Assembly (NCBI GenBank): GCA_949987705.1
Contig: OX465285.1
Location: 88,731,975 to 88,795,974, forward strand
Direction: 5' to 3'
Source: Thereva unica
Taxonomy: Eukaryota; Arthropoda; Insecta; Diptera; Therevidae
Length of the DNA: 64,000 nt
Under the pieces are notes generated by a model. It had not been told where the DNA came from. It saw only the letters and a program-made list of their open reading frames with translations, and searched no databases. Below, in pieces: positions 22,557 through 33,380 of the stretch. Each line of letters begins with the position of its first letter. The stretch's first letter is position 1. Made by a program: the position numbers and the translations under genes.

Positions 22557-25500
22557 TTATTTTTGTATTAGACTTCTCCCTTTCAGTATCCAATATCGAC
22601 GCCGAACATATGAAAACGTCAGCTGCGGTCCTCCGTGAAGGGTTGAAGAGTGAGCGTCCATCACGATTAGAGAGGAGAGATGACTGGCTTTGGATAAGAT
22701 TATTGGATGTTGCTCTGAGTAGGGTAGGAATGAATTTCTTAATCGGCCTCCCACTCGAAGTATGCCGTCGTCATCCAATATAGGGTTTAAGCTTAGTATT
22801 GAGCTTCTTAGTGATATTGGTAGTTTGCGTTTTAAGTTTTCAATTTCAGAGGTAAAGGCCACTCTTTGTTCTTCTTGGATCCAAAAGTTCCTAGCGAAGT
22901 TGAGTTCATTCGCGGTAAGGTATCCTTCTTGTTTGTGTGGAGTGGACCTGCGGCAATTTTTAATAAATCGGAAAATGTAAGCAGTAATTCTTAATAATTT
23001 AGAAAGAGATGAAAAGTGGTTTAATAATTCCCACGCAGTATGAATTTCGACCAAGTGTATGGTGGTTGAAGTGCGTTCCTCCTGAAGTGCATCAGAACTA
23101 GGAGTCTGCACCATTGTGGTACATTTGAATTGTGGCTGCGATAAGAAACTAGGGCCATTCCACCATAATGAATGTTGTTTAAGTTCACTCGGGTATAGAC
23201 CACGTGAAGCGCAGTCGGCTGGATTCTGCTTCGTTGGCACGTAGCCCCATTGAGAAGGTGAAACAGTTTGTTGTATTTCAGAAACACGATTCGCGACGAA
23301 CACCTTCCAGCGACTAGGATGTGACCTGATCCATGCCAATACAACGGTGGAGTCTGTCCAAGCGTGGATTGAATGAAACGAAATTGACTCGGAAATAAAT
23401 TGTCGCATTAATCTTGTTAGGAGAACAGCACCACAGAGCTCCAAGCGCGGCAGCGATACTGTTTTTGTTGGCGAGACTTTAGATTTAGAGCTGATGAGAT
23501 TAACTGTTATATTGCCGTCTGGAGTAATTACTCGAACATATAGGACCGCCGCATAGGCTGATAATGATGCGTCCGCAAAACCGTGAAGTTCACATCGAAG
23601 GTTTGCTGAGGTACTGATCCAACGATTGATTCGTATATCCTCCAGAAGTTTTAACTGTGAGCTAAATAAATTCCATTTTGTTGCTATCTGAGATGGGAGT
23701 ATGTCATCCCAGTCCAGATTAAGAAGCCATAATTTTTGAATCATGATCTTTGCCACAATAATCACTGGGGCCAACCAGCCAAGGGGATCATAAAGTTGGG
23801 ATATATCAGAGAGCATAGTCCTTTTGGTAGGTGAAGAATGAGACTTAGAGATTCGTACCTGGAATCTAAATCGGTCAGCTTCTGGTAACCATGCTATACC
23901 TAAAGTTTTTATCGGATCTGCCTTTGACAGGTTGAGGGCTGAGTTGACGTTGCAGAAGTCCGTTGGTAAGTGGGTCGTTAATTCCCGTCGATTGGAAGCC
24001 CACTTTCGTAACTGAAATCCGCCTGAGGTTAGAAGCTCTATAAGTTCTTGCTGAAGTTGCAGCGCAGTCTCTATGTCGTCGGTTCCACTTAGGATGTCAT
24101 CCACATAAGTATCGGTAAGTAGAGACTGAGAGGCTCGCGGAAATTTAGTGGCTTCATCTTGGGCTAGTCTCTGTAACGTTTTTAATGCCAGAAATGGAGC
24201 TGAAGCGGTGCCGTAGGTTACCGTAGTCAACTGATACTCCTGGATATCCTCAGAGGGACTGCTGCGCCACACAATACGTTGTAGGTTGCGATCAAGTTCG
24301 TTCACCGTAATTTGGCGAAACATCTTCTCCACATCGGCTGTAAAGACAATACGATGACGTCTCCAGTTAAATATAATCGCGCAAATGTTTCGTTGTAATT
24401 TAGGCCCTACAAGTAAACGATCATTTAACGCATATCCGTTAGTGGTTTTTGACGATGCGTCAAAAACTACCCTTAGCTTGGTTGTTACGGAGTCTTCTTT
24501 AAAAACACAGTGATGAGGTATATAGCACATGTTTGTTTTTTCCTCTGTGAATGAAGGAGGAGTGACTAATTGCATGTGGCCCAATTCCTTATACTGATCC
24601 ATGAAAAACACGTACTGGGATTGCAGTTCAGGATTAGCTTGAAATCGTCGTTCCATTTGATATAGGCGCTGTATTGCACGTTGCCTTGAGTTACCAAGTT
24701 GGATATTGGTTTGAAATTGTGGTGGTAGTGGCAACCTCACCACATAGCGGCCATTTGAATCACGTTGTACTGTCTGGTTGTAGAAATTTTCGCAGTAGGC
24801 CTCGTCATCAGTCAGTAGTTTTTCGGAAGGCACTTCTTCGATCTGCCAAAAGTTGGTTAACAAGTTATTTAAGTCTGTATCCGCCTGTGCATACGCAGTA
24901 CAGGCCGTTATTGCGCCTGGAGTTTCTTGAAAAGGAGATTCACAAGATGTAGGACCCGAGATTATCCAACCTAATGAGGTCTGTTGTGCTACTGGTTGAT
25001 TATTACCACCCTTGCGAAGATCTCCCAGAAGAAGTTGACCATAAACATCTGCTCCAAGAATGACATCTACCCGGTCAGGGCGAAGAAAATATGGGTCAGC
25101 GAATTGAATGTTGGCTAAATGTGTCCAGGTTGACGGGTTATCAAAATTCGTCCGAATCGGAGTAGTCAATCGATTTAAGATAAGCGCGTTGCATTCGAAG
25201 GTAAAATCGGGATTAATCGTAGACGAGCACCGAATTGATAACGTTCCCCGAGCTGCACCAGCTGAAATTCCGTTTACAACTTTGACTGAGATGTTCGCTC
25301 TTCTTCTAGGAATTTGTAAACGTTGGGCGCAATACTCTGAGATGAAGGAAGACTGAGAGCCTTGATCCAATAACGCACGAAAGCGTAGACGTTCAGAACT
25401 CACGGTAAAGATGTCGACAAGTGCAGTGGCTAATAGCACCACTTGACCTGGCCCAGCTGTATGAGATAAGCTGGAAGTACAGGAGATAGTAGCGTGCCCA

Positions 25501-26708
25501 GGTGGGTGATTAGCTTCTTCTTGATGCAACATTGTATGATGTTGACCATCACAAAGACGGCACCTAAAGGTCGATGAGCAATTGACATGAGAGTGGTTTC
25601 TCCTTAAGCAATTTTGACATAGCTGTTCCTTCGTTACGAAATTACGTCGCTTTTCTACTGAAAGTTGTTTAAATTGTCTACAAAACATAATGAAGTGTCT
25701 CCCTGAGCACAAACTGCAGCCGTTAGTCGGGTTACCTTTAATTGCGTTTGTAATGGTATTGTTACTGTGTATATGTCTTGCGGTTTGGAGTCGTGGGGGT
25801 TTTGGAAGCTTGGTGCTACCCACTGCTTCCAGGATTCGTATACGCGAAAGAAGAAAATTTTGAATATCCTTGAAGACTGGCAAATCCTTGGAAGACGCAA
25901 CTAGGGATTCCCATTCTCTACGAGTTTGTGCATCAAACTTTTTCGCCACTATGCAGGTGAGCCAATCATCCCACTGATGAACAGGGCGTTTTAAATTAGC
26001 TAGTGCTTCAGTGGATTCCGAGATTCGATTCATCAGGCGCTTGAGATCATGAGCATTCTCTTGGTGAACAGCAGGAACATTTAAGATGTCCTCGATGTGC
26101 ACTTGAACTAAGATATGTAGATTTTCATACCTTTCGGTGAGAGCATTCCAGGCTGAAGTGTAGTTGGCTTCCGTTATCGTATAGTTCCTGATAAGTAATT
26201 CTGCTTCACCACGCACATTTGCCTTTAAATAATGTAACCTTTGGACATTGGTCAGATTAGCATTGTTAGCAATCAAGGTAGTGAACATGTCTTTGAACGC
26301 TGTCCACTCAAGGTAGTCCCCACTAAACGGAGGTATAGTGATTCTTGGAAGCTTAGTTTCGCTGCCTGAGGTTGATGAGTTCAATACCATGCTTTCATCC
26401 CTAAACGTATTACTGCTGGTCTCGCCCAACAGTCCATTTAACCACGCCAATGTCTCGACGTATGTACATTCTACATCCGCGTAAACATCGTTTGAGAGAT
26501 ATTCATATTTTGCTTCATCATCATTAGTTGACGCGGAAATTACTTCGTAGTGACCCTCCACGAAGCTGGCCCAATATTTTTCAAGTAAACAAAGTCGTAC
26601 TTTAATGAAGTTATTGTCACGTTTGTCCCTACCGGTTTTGTTGAAGTTCTGCACAAAATTCGTAATCAACTTGCCATTATGACTTTGTTTTTTAAGTAAC
26701 TCTTCCAT
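22557..26708 (-). CDS. BEL/Pao Gag-protease-reverse transcriptase-RNase H polyprotein part
   Basis: The frame opens at 26744. I prefer the second ATG (26708, protein start MEELLKKQ) because the first 12 residues are a hydrophobic, A/T-encoded extension. Counting from the first ATG, a Gag-like DUF1759-type region lies at about residues 130-300 (LPRITIPPFSGD). Cysteine/histidine zinc knuckles follow at about 343-407 (CSLCSGRH, CQNCLRRNHSHVNC, CRLCDGQHH). The aspartic protease motif LLDQGSQSSF is near 458. Reverse transcriptase runs from about 750 to 930, with YVDD at 880-883. RNase H has ADAS near 1058 and WTDS later. The frame ends just inside the integrase HHCC zinc finger: the histidines (HPIIL..., DAHSSTLHGG) are present but a TAA follows GRSLIQK. 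About 1,383 residues. Motif residues look intact. Confidence 0.92.
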   Translation of the reverse strand: MEELLKKQSHNGKLITNFVQNFNKTGRDKRDNNFIKVRLCLLEKYWASFVEGHYEVISASTNDDEAKYEYLSNDVYADVECTYVETLAWLNGLLGETSSNTFRDESMVLNSSTSGSETKLPRITIPPFSGDYLEWTAFKDMFTTLIANNANLTNVQRLHYLKANVRGEAELLIRNYTITEANYTSAWNALTERYENLHILVQVHIEDILNVPAVHQENAHDLKRLMNRISESTEALANLKRPVHQWDDWLTCIVAKKFDAQTRREWESLVASSKDLPVFKDIQNFLLSRIRILEAVGSTKLPKPPRLQTARHIHSNNTITNAIKGNPTNGCSLCSGRHFIMFCRQFKQLSVEKRRNFVTKEQLCQNCLRRNHSHVNCSSTFRCRLCDGQHHTMLHQEEANHPPGHATISCTSSLSHTAGPGQVVLLATALVDIFTVSSERLRFRALLDQGSQSSFISEYCAQRLQIPRRRANISVKVVNGISAGAARGTLSIRCSSTINPDFTFECNALILNRLTTPIRTNFDNPSTWTHLANIQFADPYFLRPDRVDVILGADVYGQLLLGDLRKGGNNQPVAQQTSLGWIISGPTSCESPFQETPGAITACTAYAQADTDLNNLLTNFWQIEEVPSEKLLTDDEAYCENFYNQTVQRDSNGRYVVRLPLPPQFQTNIQLGNSRQRAIQRLYQMERRFQANPELQSQYVFFMDQYKELGHMQLVTPPSFTEEKTNMCYIPHHCVFKEDSVTTKLRVVFDASSKTTNGYALNDRLLVGPKLQRNICAIIFNWRRHRIVFTADVEKMFRQITVNELDRNLQRIVWRSSPSEDIQEYQLTTVTYGTASAPFLALKTLQRLAQDEATKFPRASQSLLTDTYVDDILSGTDDIETALQLQQELIELLTSGGFQLRKWASNRRELTTHLPTDFCNVNSALNLSKADPIKTLGIAWLPEADRFRFQVRISKSHSSPTKRTMLSDISQLYDPLGWLAPVIIVAKIMIQKLWLLNLDWDDILPSQIATKWNLFSSQLKLLEDIRINRWISTSANLRCELHGFADASLSAYAAVLYVRVITPDGNITVNLISSKSKVSPTKTVSLPRLELCGAVLLTRLMRQFISESISFHSIHAWTDSTVVLAWIRSHPSRWKVFVANRVSEIQQTVSPSQWGYVPTKQNPADCASRGLYPSELKQHSLWWNGPSFLSQPQFKCTTMVQTPSSDALQEERTSTTIHLVEIHTAWELLNHFSSLSKLLRITAYIFRFIKNCRRSTPHKQEGYLTANELNFARNFWIQEEQRVAFTSEIENLKRKLPISLRSSILSLNPILDDDGILRVGGRLRNSFLPYSEQHPIILSKASHLSSLIVMDAHSSTLHGGPQLTFSYVRRRYWILKGRSLIQK

Positions 26709-26744
26709 TATAACAAAACAATGGAAACTGAAAACTAAAATCAA

Positions 26745-27570
26745 TTAATAGATATAAATGCTTGTTAAATAAAAGTTTCCTTTTGGTTTTTAATAACACG
26801 TGACCACTGTTTAAATATAGAAAAAATTGTCTAATTATCCAAAGTGTCTAAATTATCAAAAAAAAAAAAATTGTCTAAATAAAGATCAAAATAATTTACG
26901 TTCCACTTGTTATCCCTTTCGTTCTCTAGGGCTCGTTTTTGCTGTTTAAATAGAGATTCATAAAATTTATGTTATATAATATGAAATTTGATTAAAAGGA
27001 ACACACTAAAGGTTGCATTTATTTAGGCCAAAAAAATTAAAATTATGAATTGGTTTATTGGTTTTAATGTAAATTAAAATGTTTAGAAGGAAAATCGTTT
27101 CTACTTATATGCATTTCTTTAATTTCCTTTTTCCTTAAATCAATTCAAGTCAAACACGTTGTTAGGGACACCGCGGCACTTGTGTTTTAACACCGTTATC
27201 TTTGTTATAAGATAGAATCAGAACGGACACCAAAAACACCCGCAAATTTGCTAATGTACCGTACACCATAGAGGTCACCTTCCCGTAACACGTTTTTTTT
27301 TTCGTTAATACCTATAATTCCAAAATTTTAATGCACAAAATCTAATAAAAATCAATTTTACTCCACAAAATCAGAATTTTTATAAACCTCACTTTTCACT
27401 ATTAATTTTTATTAAAAAAAACCGGCAAAGTAATTTGCTTATTATGTTTGAATATGCACCCACGCGTTTCACCGAGAGCCATTAGCCGTACCGCCGAGTA
27501 CAATAGAATTTCGGTAATTGAAGTCTAGAAAACCACGTTTGACCGATTTACTAATAGACATCCCTTAAGA
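26745..27570 (-). other. 5' untranslated leader of the BEL/Pao element
   Basis: About 0.8 kb of A/T-rich sequence between primer site and the gag-pol start, with no ORF of note. It would hold the packaging signal of the genomic RNA. I see no specific motif. Confidence 0.6.
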
Positions 27571-27587
27571 TCCGGCTCGAAGGACCA
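27571..27587 (-). other. tRNA primer-binding site of the BEL/Pao element
   Basis: Seven bases inside the 5' LTR the minus strand reads TGGTCCTTCGAGCCGGA. It begins TGG, complementary to the CCA tail of a tRNA, and the following bases are complementary to a T-arm/acceptor end. I do not assign the tRNA species. Confidence 0.75.
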
Positions 27588-27594
27588 ACAATTA

Positions 27595-27903
27595 TGTTCG
27601 ATGTACCTATAAAAAAGGTATTCGGCGGAAAATGCCGGTTAAGGGGCAGAAAATATAAATGCGGAAAAAAAAGTCACTCGTCAATGATATAAAGTTCTTT
27701 ATTGATTATCACGATCTGCTCTGTATGACGGTTAATTCTAGACTTACTCGACATGATAAAAATGCATGCAAAATAGGAAAATATTTGATGATAAGATGAA
27801 CGGTAATTCTCGAGTTGGTGTTTGTAAATTAGGTTCTGTAATTTTTCAGCTGATTGTTTTTTGTTTCTCGTTATTATGAGTGTAGTTGATGAAAGTTCCA
27901 ACA
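27595..27903 (-). repeat. 5' LTR of the BEL/Pao element
   Basis: 309 bp, TG...CA at the termini as read on the plus strand, identical by eye to the LTR at 21193-21501. An AATAAA signal lies on the minus strand at 27698-27703. It should hold the promoter for the genomic RNA. Confidence 0.95.
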
Positions 27904-27908
27904 ACAGC

Positions 27909-30370
27909 ACCTTTTTTCTTGTACAAAAGACCTTCCCTTACAGTAGTGCTGAGAATATCTATAAATATATTTCCATTAATCTGATCTCTTTGCTGTTCTT
28001 GTTATCCAAAACATTCTACAAAAAAACAACAACCAGATACAGAATAAAAATGTTATGTAGCAAAAAATCTGACATTTAAAAAAGCATGTCCTTGAAAAAT
28101 TTTTAAGTTTGTTAAACATATTTTTTGAAATGATTTTTTATAGAAGATGAGACCAGAGTAAATCCTCCTCCAATGCCTTTTATAACATAGTCTAAAAGCC
28201 AAGGACCGTTCCTCCTTTATCTTCCCTTGTATTTTATTCATCTCTTCGTTATATTTCCCCAAATCAGATTAAATCGATTTATCTCAGTTTAGCCTACAGC
28301 ATTTCTGTAAAGATTCGATACTTCCTCTGCATATCGAAAAACTTCTAAGTAGATATAATATGTATGTATGTAACTGGTAAGGTAAGGACACAAAACTCGC
28401 TCTGATTCTATTGGAAAAGGAAGCCAGGATGTGTGCTCTCTCAGTGGATTAGAAAAAAAAAAGTATGTATATAAAATAAGAAGGAAAAGAAAATATAAGA
28501 AACCCAAAGACCTGAAATGGATATCCACCATTCCTGAAAATTTCTTTTTTTTTACGTTCTTGATATTTTTACTCAGGGATAACAAAGGGAATCATCTGAG
28601 CAAGAGGATTCGATATATCAAACCTTTAGGCGATTGTTTAAATTTACGAGTGAAAAGAAATGACAGGACAGCATGAATATCGAGGAGACCAACCAAGAAT
28701 CAGTTCATCCCCGACCACCTCCTGCTGGTACCCTCTCCAAAACATTCTATGTATAATATTTAAGGATACTTTTTTAAATTTCTTCTTTTTTTTTTTCTAA
28801 GAAAAGATGATGTTATCTCTTAAATTTTGATGGCTCCATTCTTGTTCTTTAAGTAAACAGTTTCAATATTCAAGAATGTTTCACGTATAGCTAAGTGCGC
28901 ATTTTGTCCGAATATTGAATTGCCCCATCAAATCATGTTCTTATGTTTTGTGTTTTTTATCAATAACAAAATGTTTTTCAAAATCACACAATTGACAAGT
29001 CAACTGCCACCCAAATTAGCACGTCTGTGTTTGTTTTTTATTTTCGTACCCCCGCGACAATATAATTTCATTATCATACCCCCAAAAACGAAGATAGTAT
29101 ATACAATATACATCGTCTCATCTGTCCTCTAAATTGACGTGTTTTAGGGGTTGAAGCATCATCCTCTCATCCAAGGGAGGGTATAACGTTTTAATAGATA
29201 GACAACATACATTTGTGTGTTTATATATGAAAACAATTACAAGGCACATTATCAGCGATGAATAGCAATGATACTATCATCATGGGAATAAATTAAATTT
29301 TCGGTAATCAATCAAATTAGCGCCATTGGCCCCCCGGGCGAGAGTATGTATGTTTGTATTCAGGAACGGCACACAATCTTGACACAAGTTTAAAGTGATG
29401 GAGATGCCCTCCGATGCCCGAAAAGCAGATGAAAATTTTGTTAAGGGAAAAACAAACACAGCACAAGCAAGCACAACGGAACGTAACGACTACCAAAGAT
29501 TTCGGCTAGTTGATAGCTTTGATATCACTTAATTCGAAGGACCCTTTGACCTTTCATTGGCTAAAGTGGATGGCAATTTCTGTTATGTAGTCATATTACG
29601 TCTTTAGGGTCTTTTGATATTTATAAGGCTACTCTATACTCTTGAGAAAGATGATTTATGTTTTGATAAAAGGTGGACAAGTATTGAATGACAGGCAGTT
29701 GATGACAGGAGCATTCATTTTTTTTTTTCATCTTCATTTTAGTTATTTATTTTGGCTTAATGTACAAAAATATGGTTATCGAAAAAGATAAGTTTCAAGG
29801 TACTTTTAGCTCAAATAGTCGGCACAGGTTTGGTTTTATCCTTTCACTTCAACTCAACAGTTCATATCCTGTACCTCTAAAATATGACCGGGATATGACA
29901 GCAAAGTATCGCAGGGCCTTAGATCCCTCAAAAACAAGCAAACACCACAATTGAGCTAATCCAATACAATGCACCTATACTACATCACGGTTGCATGGCC
30001 GGGCATACCCATCTAATCCTAAACCCAAAACGCAACTGAAAGTCGAAAATCGATAGAAGTGATAAAAGAGAGATTTTGCAAGAGATGAGGTCTCAAGCCA
30101 AAGATGTTCCTTTTTTACGAGGGTATGCTGGACTGTGTGCAAGCCTATGCCTAAAAAGAAGACACTACCAAGATTCGCGCCCAGACAGTCGTATTAAATT
30201 CCTGCTGACTAAACTCCCCAAACTTCAATGAGTTTAGATATGCACAGTGAATCTTGTCGAATAATGTATGCCTTATAACCTCCGTATTCACTTACGAACT
30301 GGATGAAGTAGTAACTCACATAGCCCTTCCTTTCCACATAGACCATCGATCCTTAGTAGACATCTCCCAC
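27909..30370. other. No gene recognised
   Basis: A/T-rich flank between the BEL and LINE elements. ORFs of 60-100 codons occur but have low-complexity composition and no motif. Confidence 0.4.
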
Positions 30371-30512
30371 TTTTTTTTTTTTTTTTTTTTTTATATGATA
30401 GTCTAAGCTTAGATGTCATCCTTTGTACTACTAGTCCGTCATGTCGTACACGTCATGGTGCAATGTCTAGTAGTAAGCTTAGCTCGAAGGATAAAGAGAA
30501 AGATAGGATAGA

Positions 30513-30832
30513 TTAGGGGGAGTCGGGTGGGTGTTGGAGGAGATGGTGGTGAACCTTGCGCTTGAACTCTTGGGTGTTGTATGAGTTCGGGAATATTGAC
30601 TGAGGTAAGTTGTTCCACAGTCGCGTTGTTCTTGTTATAAACGAATTTCTAAATCGGAGTGTGCGCGAAGATAAGCGCTGTAGACTATAAGGGTGAGCCG
30701 AGCGGGCAAGTCTAGTGTTGCGGGAGAAAAGTTGCCGTGGAGGCATGAGGTTACTTATTTAAGTAGAGCAATCGTTGTGGAAAAAACGGTAAAATTTTGC
30801 AAGGGCTGCTACATTCCTACGGTGGCTTAATG
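30513..30832 (-). pseudogene. C-terminal end of the LINE polyprotein (copy A)
   Basis: After a second internal deletion the minus strand reads SLSHRRNVAALAKFYRF, then a TAA near 30757-30759, then MPPRQLFSRNTRLARS, TRLWNNLPQSIFPNSYN and EFKRKVHHHLL. This is the usual end of CR1/Jockey-like polyproteins. It aligns well with residues near the end of the frame at 44798-45448. Confidence 0.75.
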
Positions 30833-30834
30833 AG

Positions 30835-32370
30835 TCAATTGAGGAGCAATAGCCCTGGCCGACGGCTGAAGGAGGAATTTGCATCTTTTAAGGAATCCCA
30901 TTGCGATGCTTGTTTAGCGATTTGGAATATGTGGTACTTCGTTTTAGATGCATTGAATTCGACACGGTTCTTGCGGCCCCATTCAAGAATTCGTTCAATG
31001 TCCCTGTTGATTGAAATGGACATGAGATTGCGATAATGCAGGCAAGGTCTGGCGCGTGCTTGTCCTACAGTATCGAAGCCATAGGAGTACCGTAGTGTAC
31101 TGTCGTCGGCAAAGCAGTGGAGTGGGTTGGAAGGGATTGAAAGCAGGTCATTTATAAAAATTAGGAAGAGAGCTGGTGATAGAATTGAGCCCTGGGGAAC
31201 ACCTGCGGAGATGGTGTGGGGGTCGGATTCGACGCCATCCAATACTACCTTGATTGAACGGCCAGAAAGGAAGCTCTTAATCCAGTTCCTTAGAACGAAG
31301 TCAATACCAATAGCGTGGAGTTTAGTTAACAGAGCGGGGTGCCACACTCTGTCAAAAGCCTTGGAGATATCTAGAGCAACCAGGCCAGATTCACCAAATC
31401 GGTGTATACTTTGGTTGAGGTGTTCAGTTAGGCAAACAAGGAGGTCGCCAGTAGATCTTTTTGGTCTAAAGCCGTACTGTTTGTCATTTAATATTTTGTG
31501 GTGTTCAAGATATCTCAAAAGCCCCTTGTTTATTATTGTCTCCATCACTTTGGAGAGAATAGAAGTAATTGTTATTGGGCGGTAGTTAGCGGGGTCACTA
31601 GCGTCACCTTTTTTTGGTATGGGCTGAACATGGGCCAGTTTCCAGGAGTCGGGATAGACTCCGGAGAAGTAGGATAGGGCGAAAAGTTTGCGCAGAGGTT
31701 TAGCCAAAGGTGAGGCACATTTTTTAAGAACCATAGGGGGAATATTGTCTGGGCCAGTGGATTTATTGGAGTCAAGCTGTTTGAGACACCTATACACTTC
31801 ACGTGTTCTGAAGAAAACTCCGTCCATTGAGTGGGTGGAACACTCGATGGCTGGTGGTTGCGTGTCAGCATAGGGTAAGGAAGAGTTTGCGGCGAACAGA
31901 GATGCGAGTAAGTCGGCCTTGGGTTTGCTTTCTGTTATCACCTGCCTATTGTAGATGAATGGAGGCGTTGTGTGTGAGGTAAAATTCTTCCTGATGGAGG
32001 TTACCAAGGACCAAAAATTTTTACTGCCAGCAGTGGAGTTAATGAGTTTATTTCTCAGTCTGTCATCGTATAATTCCTTGACTTTCCTGATGGTGGATTT
32101 ACAGGAATTTCTCAACCTGATGTACTCACGTCTAGAAAGTTCGCTCGGAGAATGTCTGTACTCTCTGTAGGCGGCTTCTTTAGTTTTAATTGCATTCATG
32201 CATTCCCGATTAAACCATCCATGCTGCCTAGGCTTTATGGATTTGGAGGAATGAGGAATGAATAGGTGCATACCAGCCAATATTATGTTGGTAATACAGA
32301 GGGCGGCAAAGTTGACATCGCGGTTCTGGAAACATAGATCCCAGTCAGTAGATTGAAAAAAGCGAATCAA
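30835..32370 (-). pseudogene. LINE reverse transcriptase domain (copy A)
   Basis: The 511-codon frame is in phase with the endonuclease frame but cut off from it by the TGA at 32398-32400. Motifs in order: WFNRECMNAIKTKEAAYR (linker), GPDNIPPMVLKKCA, PIPKKGDASDPANYRPI (finger), YGFRPKRST, VALDISKAFDRVWH (motif A), SAGVPQGSILSP (motif B) and FADDS (motif C, catalytic aspartates). After ASKTK it jumps to HIFQIAKQAS, skipping about 50 residues present in copy B, and then leaves frame. Core catalytic residues remain. The C-terminal thumb is damaged. Confidence 0.88.
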
Positions 32371-32400
32371 CCCCCACCAGTTGGCCTTCCCATAATGTCA

Positions 32401-33195
32401 AACGGTTCTCCTTGGAGCTGGCGTAGTTGGGGTAGGAGATCGATATGGGAAGTGGGCGCTGATTAGACAGTGATCTGAGTTGCCCAGAGGAGAGTCAATT
32501 TCGACGGAGTATTTTGTTGGGTGCGAGGTAAGAAAAAGATCAAGGAGGTGGCGTCCTTGACCTGCAGTGTCAGGAATACGCGTAGGACCGTATACAATTT
32601 GGTATAGGTTATTTGTCTCAGCAAAGAGTTCGGCATCCCTGCCAGAAACACTGGTGCCATCTGAGTAATTCAGTCAATTTACGTTGTGAACGTTGAAATC
32701 ACCCGCAACAATGATCTCACAGTCCGGATGGGAGGATAAAAAACCGGAGATACGTTCAGAGATAGCATCAAATGCTAAAGAGGAGGCTTCATTACTGATA
32801 TTAGGACTCCTGTATAGAAAACAGAAGAAAATGACGTGCTTTGGAAGTAAAATTTTAAGACCGAGATGGTTGAAATCAGGAGTTGTACTATTGTACACCT
32901 TCTGGAAGGCTACGTCTTTCCTAATATAAATGGCGATTCCCCTATGAGGGGAGAGGTTGTGCACTAATGTGTACCCAGAAACCTGGAAACGATCTAAATC
33001 ATCGTTAGGTAATATTTGGGTTTCACTTAGTGCGAAGATTGGGGGAGAAAAAACACAGAGATGGCACATCACCGAATAAAAATTCGCTTGCAGCCCACGG
33101 ATGTTAGTGGAGTCAATAAAAAAATTTTTGTATCGAGGCTTAGTATGCACAAGGTCAACCTCCGTCGTACCCGGCACTGCCATTGTCATGACCAT
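32401..33195 (-). pseudogene. LINE endonuclease domain (copy A)
   Basis: Starts at an ATG in 'MVMTMAVPG'. APE-type endonuclease motifs are in order: STNIRGLQANF at the N terminus, FALSETQI (catalytic glutamate), RGIAIYIRKD, FLYRSPN, then AGDFNVHN (catalytic D and N). A TGA at 32674-32676 follows. The same frame goes on with LFLTSHPTKYS and SPLGNSDHCLI, the terminal SDH catalytic motif. The enzyme nicks target DNA to prime reverse transcription. The nonsense codon makes this copy inactive unless read through. Confidence 0.8.
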
Positions 33196-33380
33196 CGGGG
33201 CTATCGGGATACTCCTTGCTGGAGTGTTATGCCTCCTAACGCAAAGAGAATCCCGTCAGCTGACCGATACTGGCACTGACGCCGGCGGTGCCGAGATCGG
33301 GATGTGGGAAGAAGGAAAGAACTTACTTACTTGTGCAGTCAGTCAGTTCGATCACTGTCGGTGCGGGAGTTGATGACACC

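Larger units (their letters stand above)
21193..27903 (-). mobile_element. BEL/Pao LTR retrotransposon, full length
   Basis: A 6.7-kb element on the minus strand with two 309-bp LTRs (27595-27903 is the 5' LTR, 21193-21501 the 3' LTR). It is flanked by the perfect 5-bp duplication acagc (21188-21192 and 27904-27908). It has a tRNA primer site, a purine-rich tract and one long gag-pol frame in the order gag, protease, reverse transcriptase, RNase H, integrase. By eye the LTRs show no difference, so insertion is recent. A single in-frame TAA (22557-22559) splits the polyprotein just before the CxxC pair of the integrase zinc finger. No envelope gene is present. Confidence 0.95.
30371..33380 (-). 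mobile_element. APE-type LINE (CR1/Jockey-like), copy A, long but defective
   Basis: A minus-strand non-LTR retrotransposon. Its poly(A) tail is the T-run at 30371-30392. Upstream come a 3' UTR shared with copy B at 43351-45583, a reverse transcriptase frame (30835-32370) and an apurinic-type endonuclease frame (32401-33195). The 5' limit is uncertain, about 33200-33380; I found no convincing target duplication. Compared with copy B it lacks two internal blocks near the end of the polyprotein. Two in-frame TGA codons (32674-32676 and 32398-32400) replace positions where tryptophan fits. Confidence 0.85.

Noticed and set aside
24674..24952. Plus-strand ORFs inside the BEL gag-pol
   Set aside because: Antisense shadows of the long minus frame.
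31127..31585. 152-codon plus ORF opposite the LINE
   Set aside because: Antisense of the reverse transcriptase frame, which carries all the recognisable motifs.
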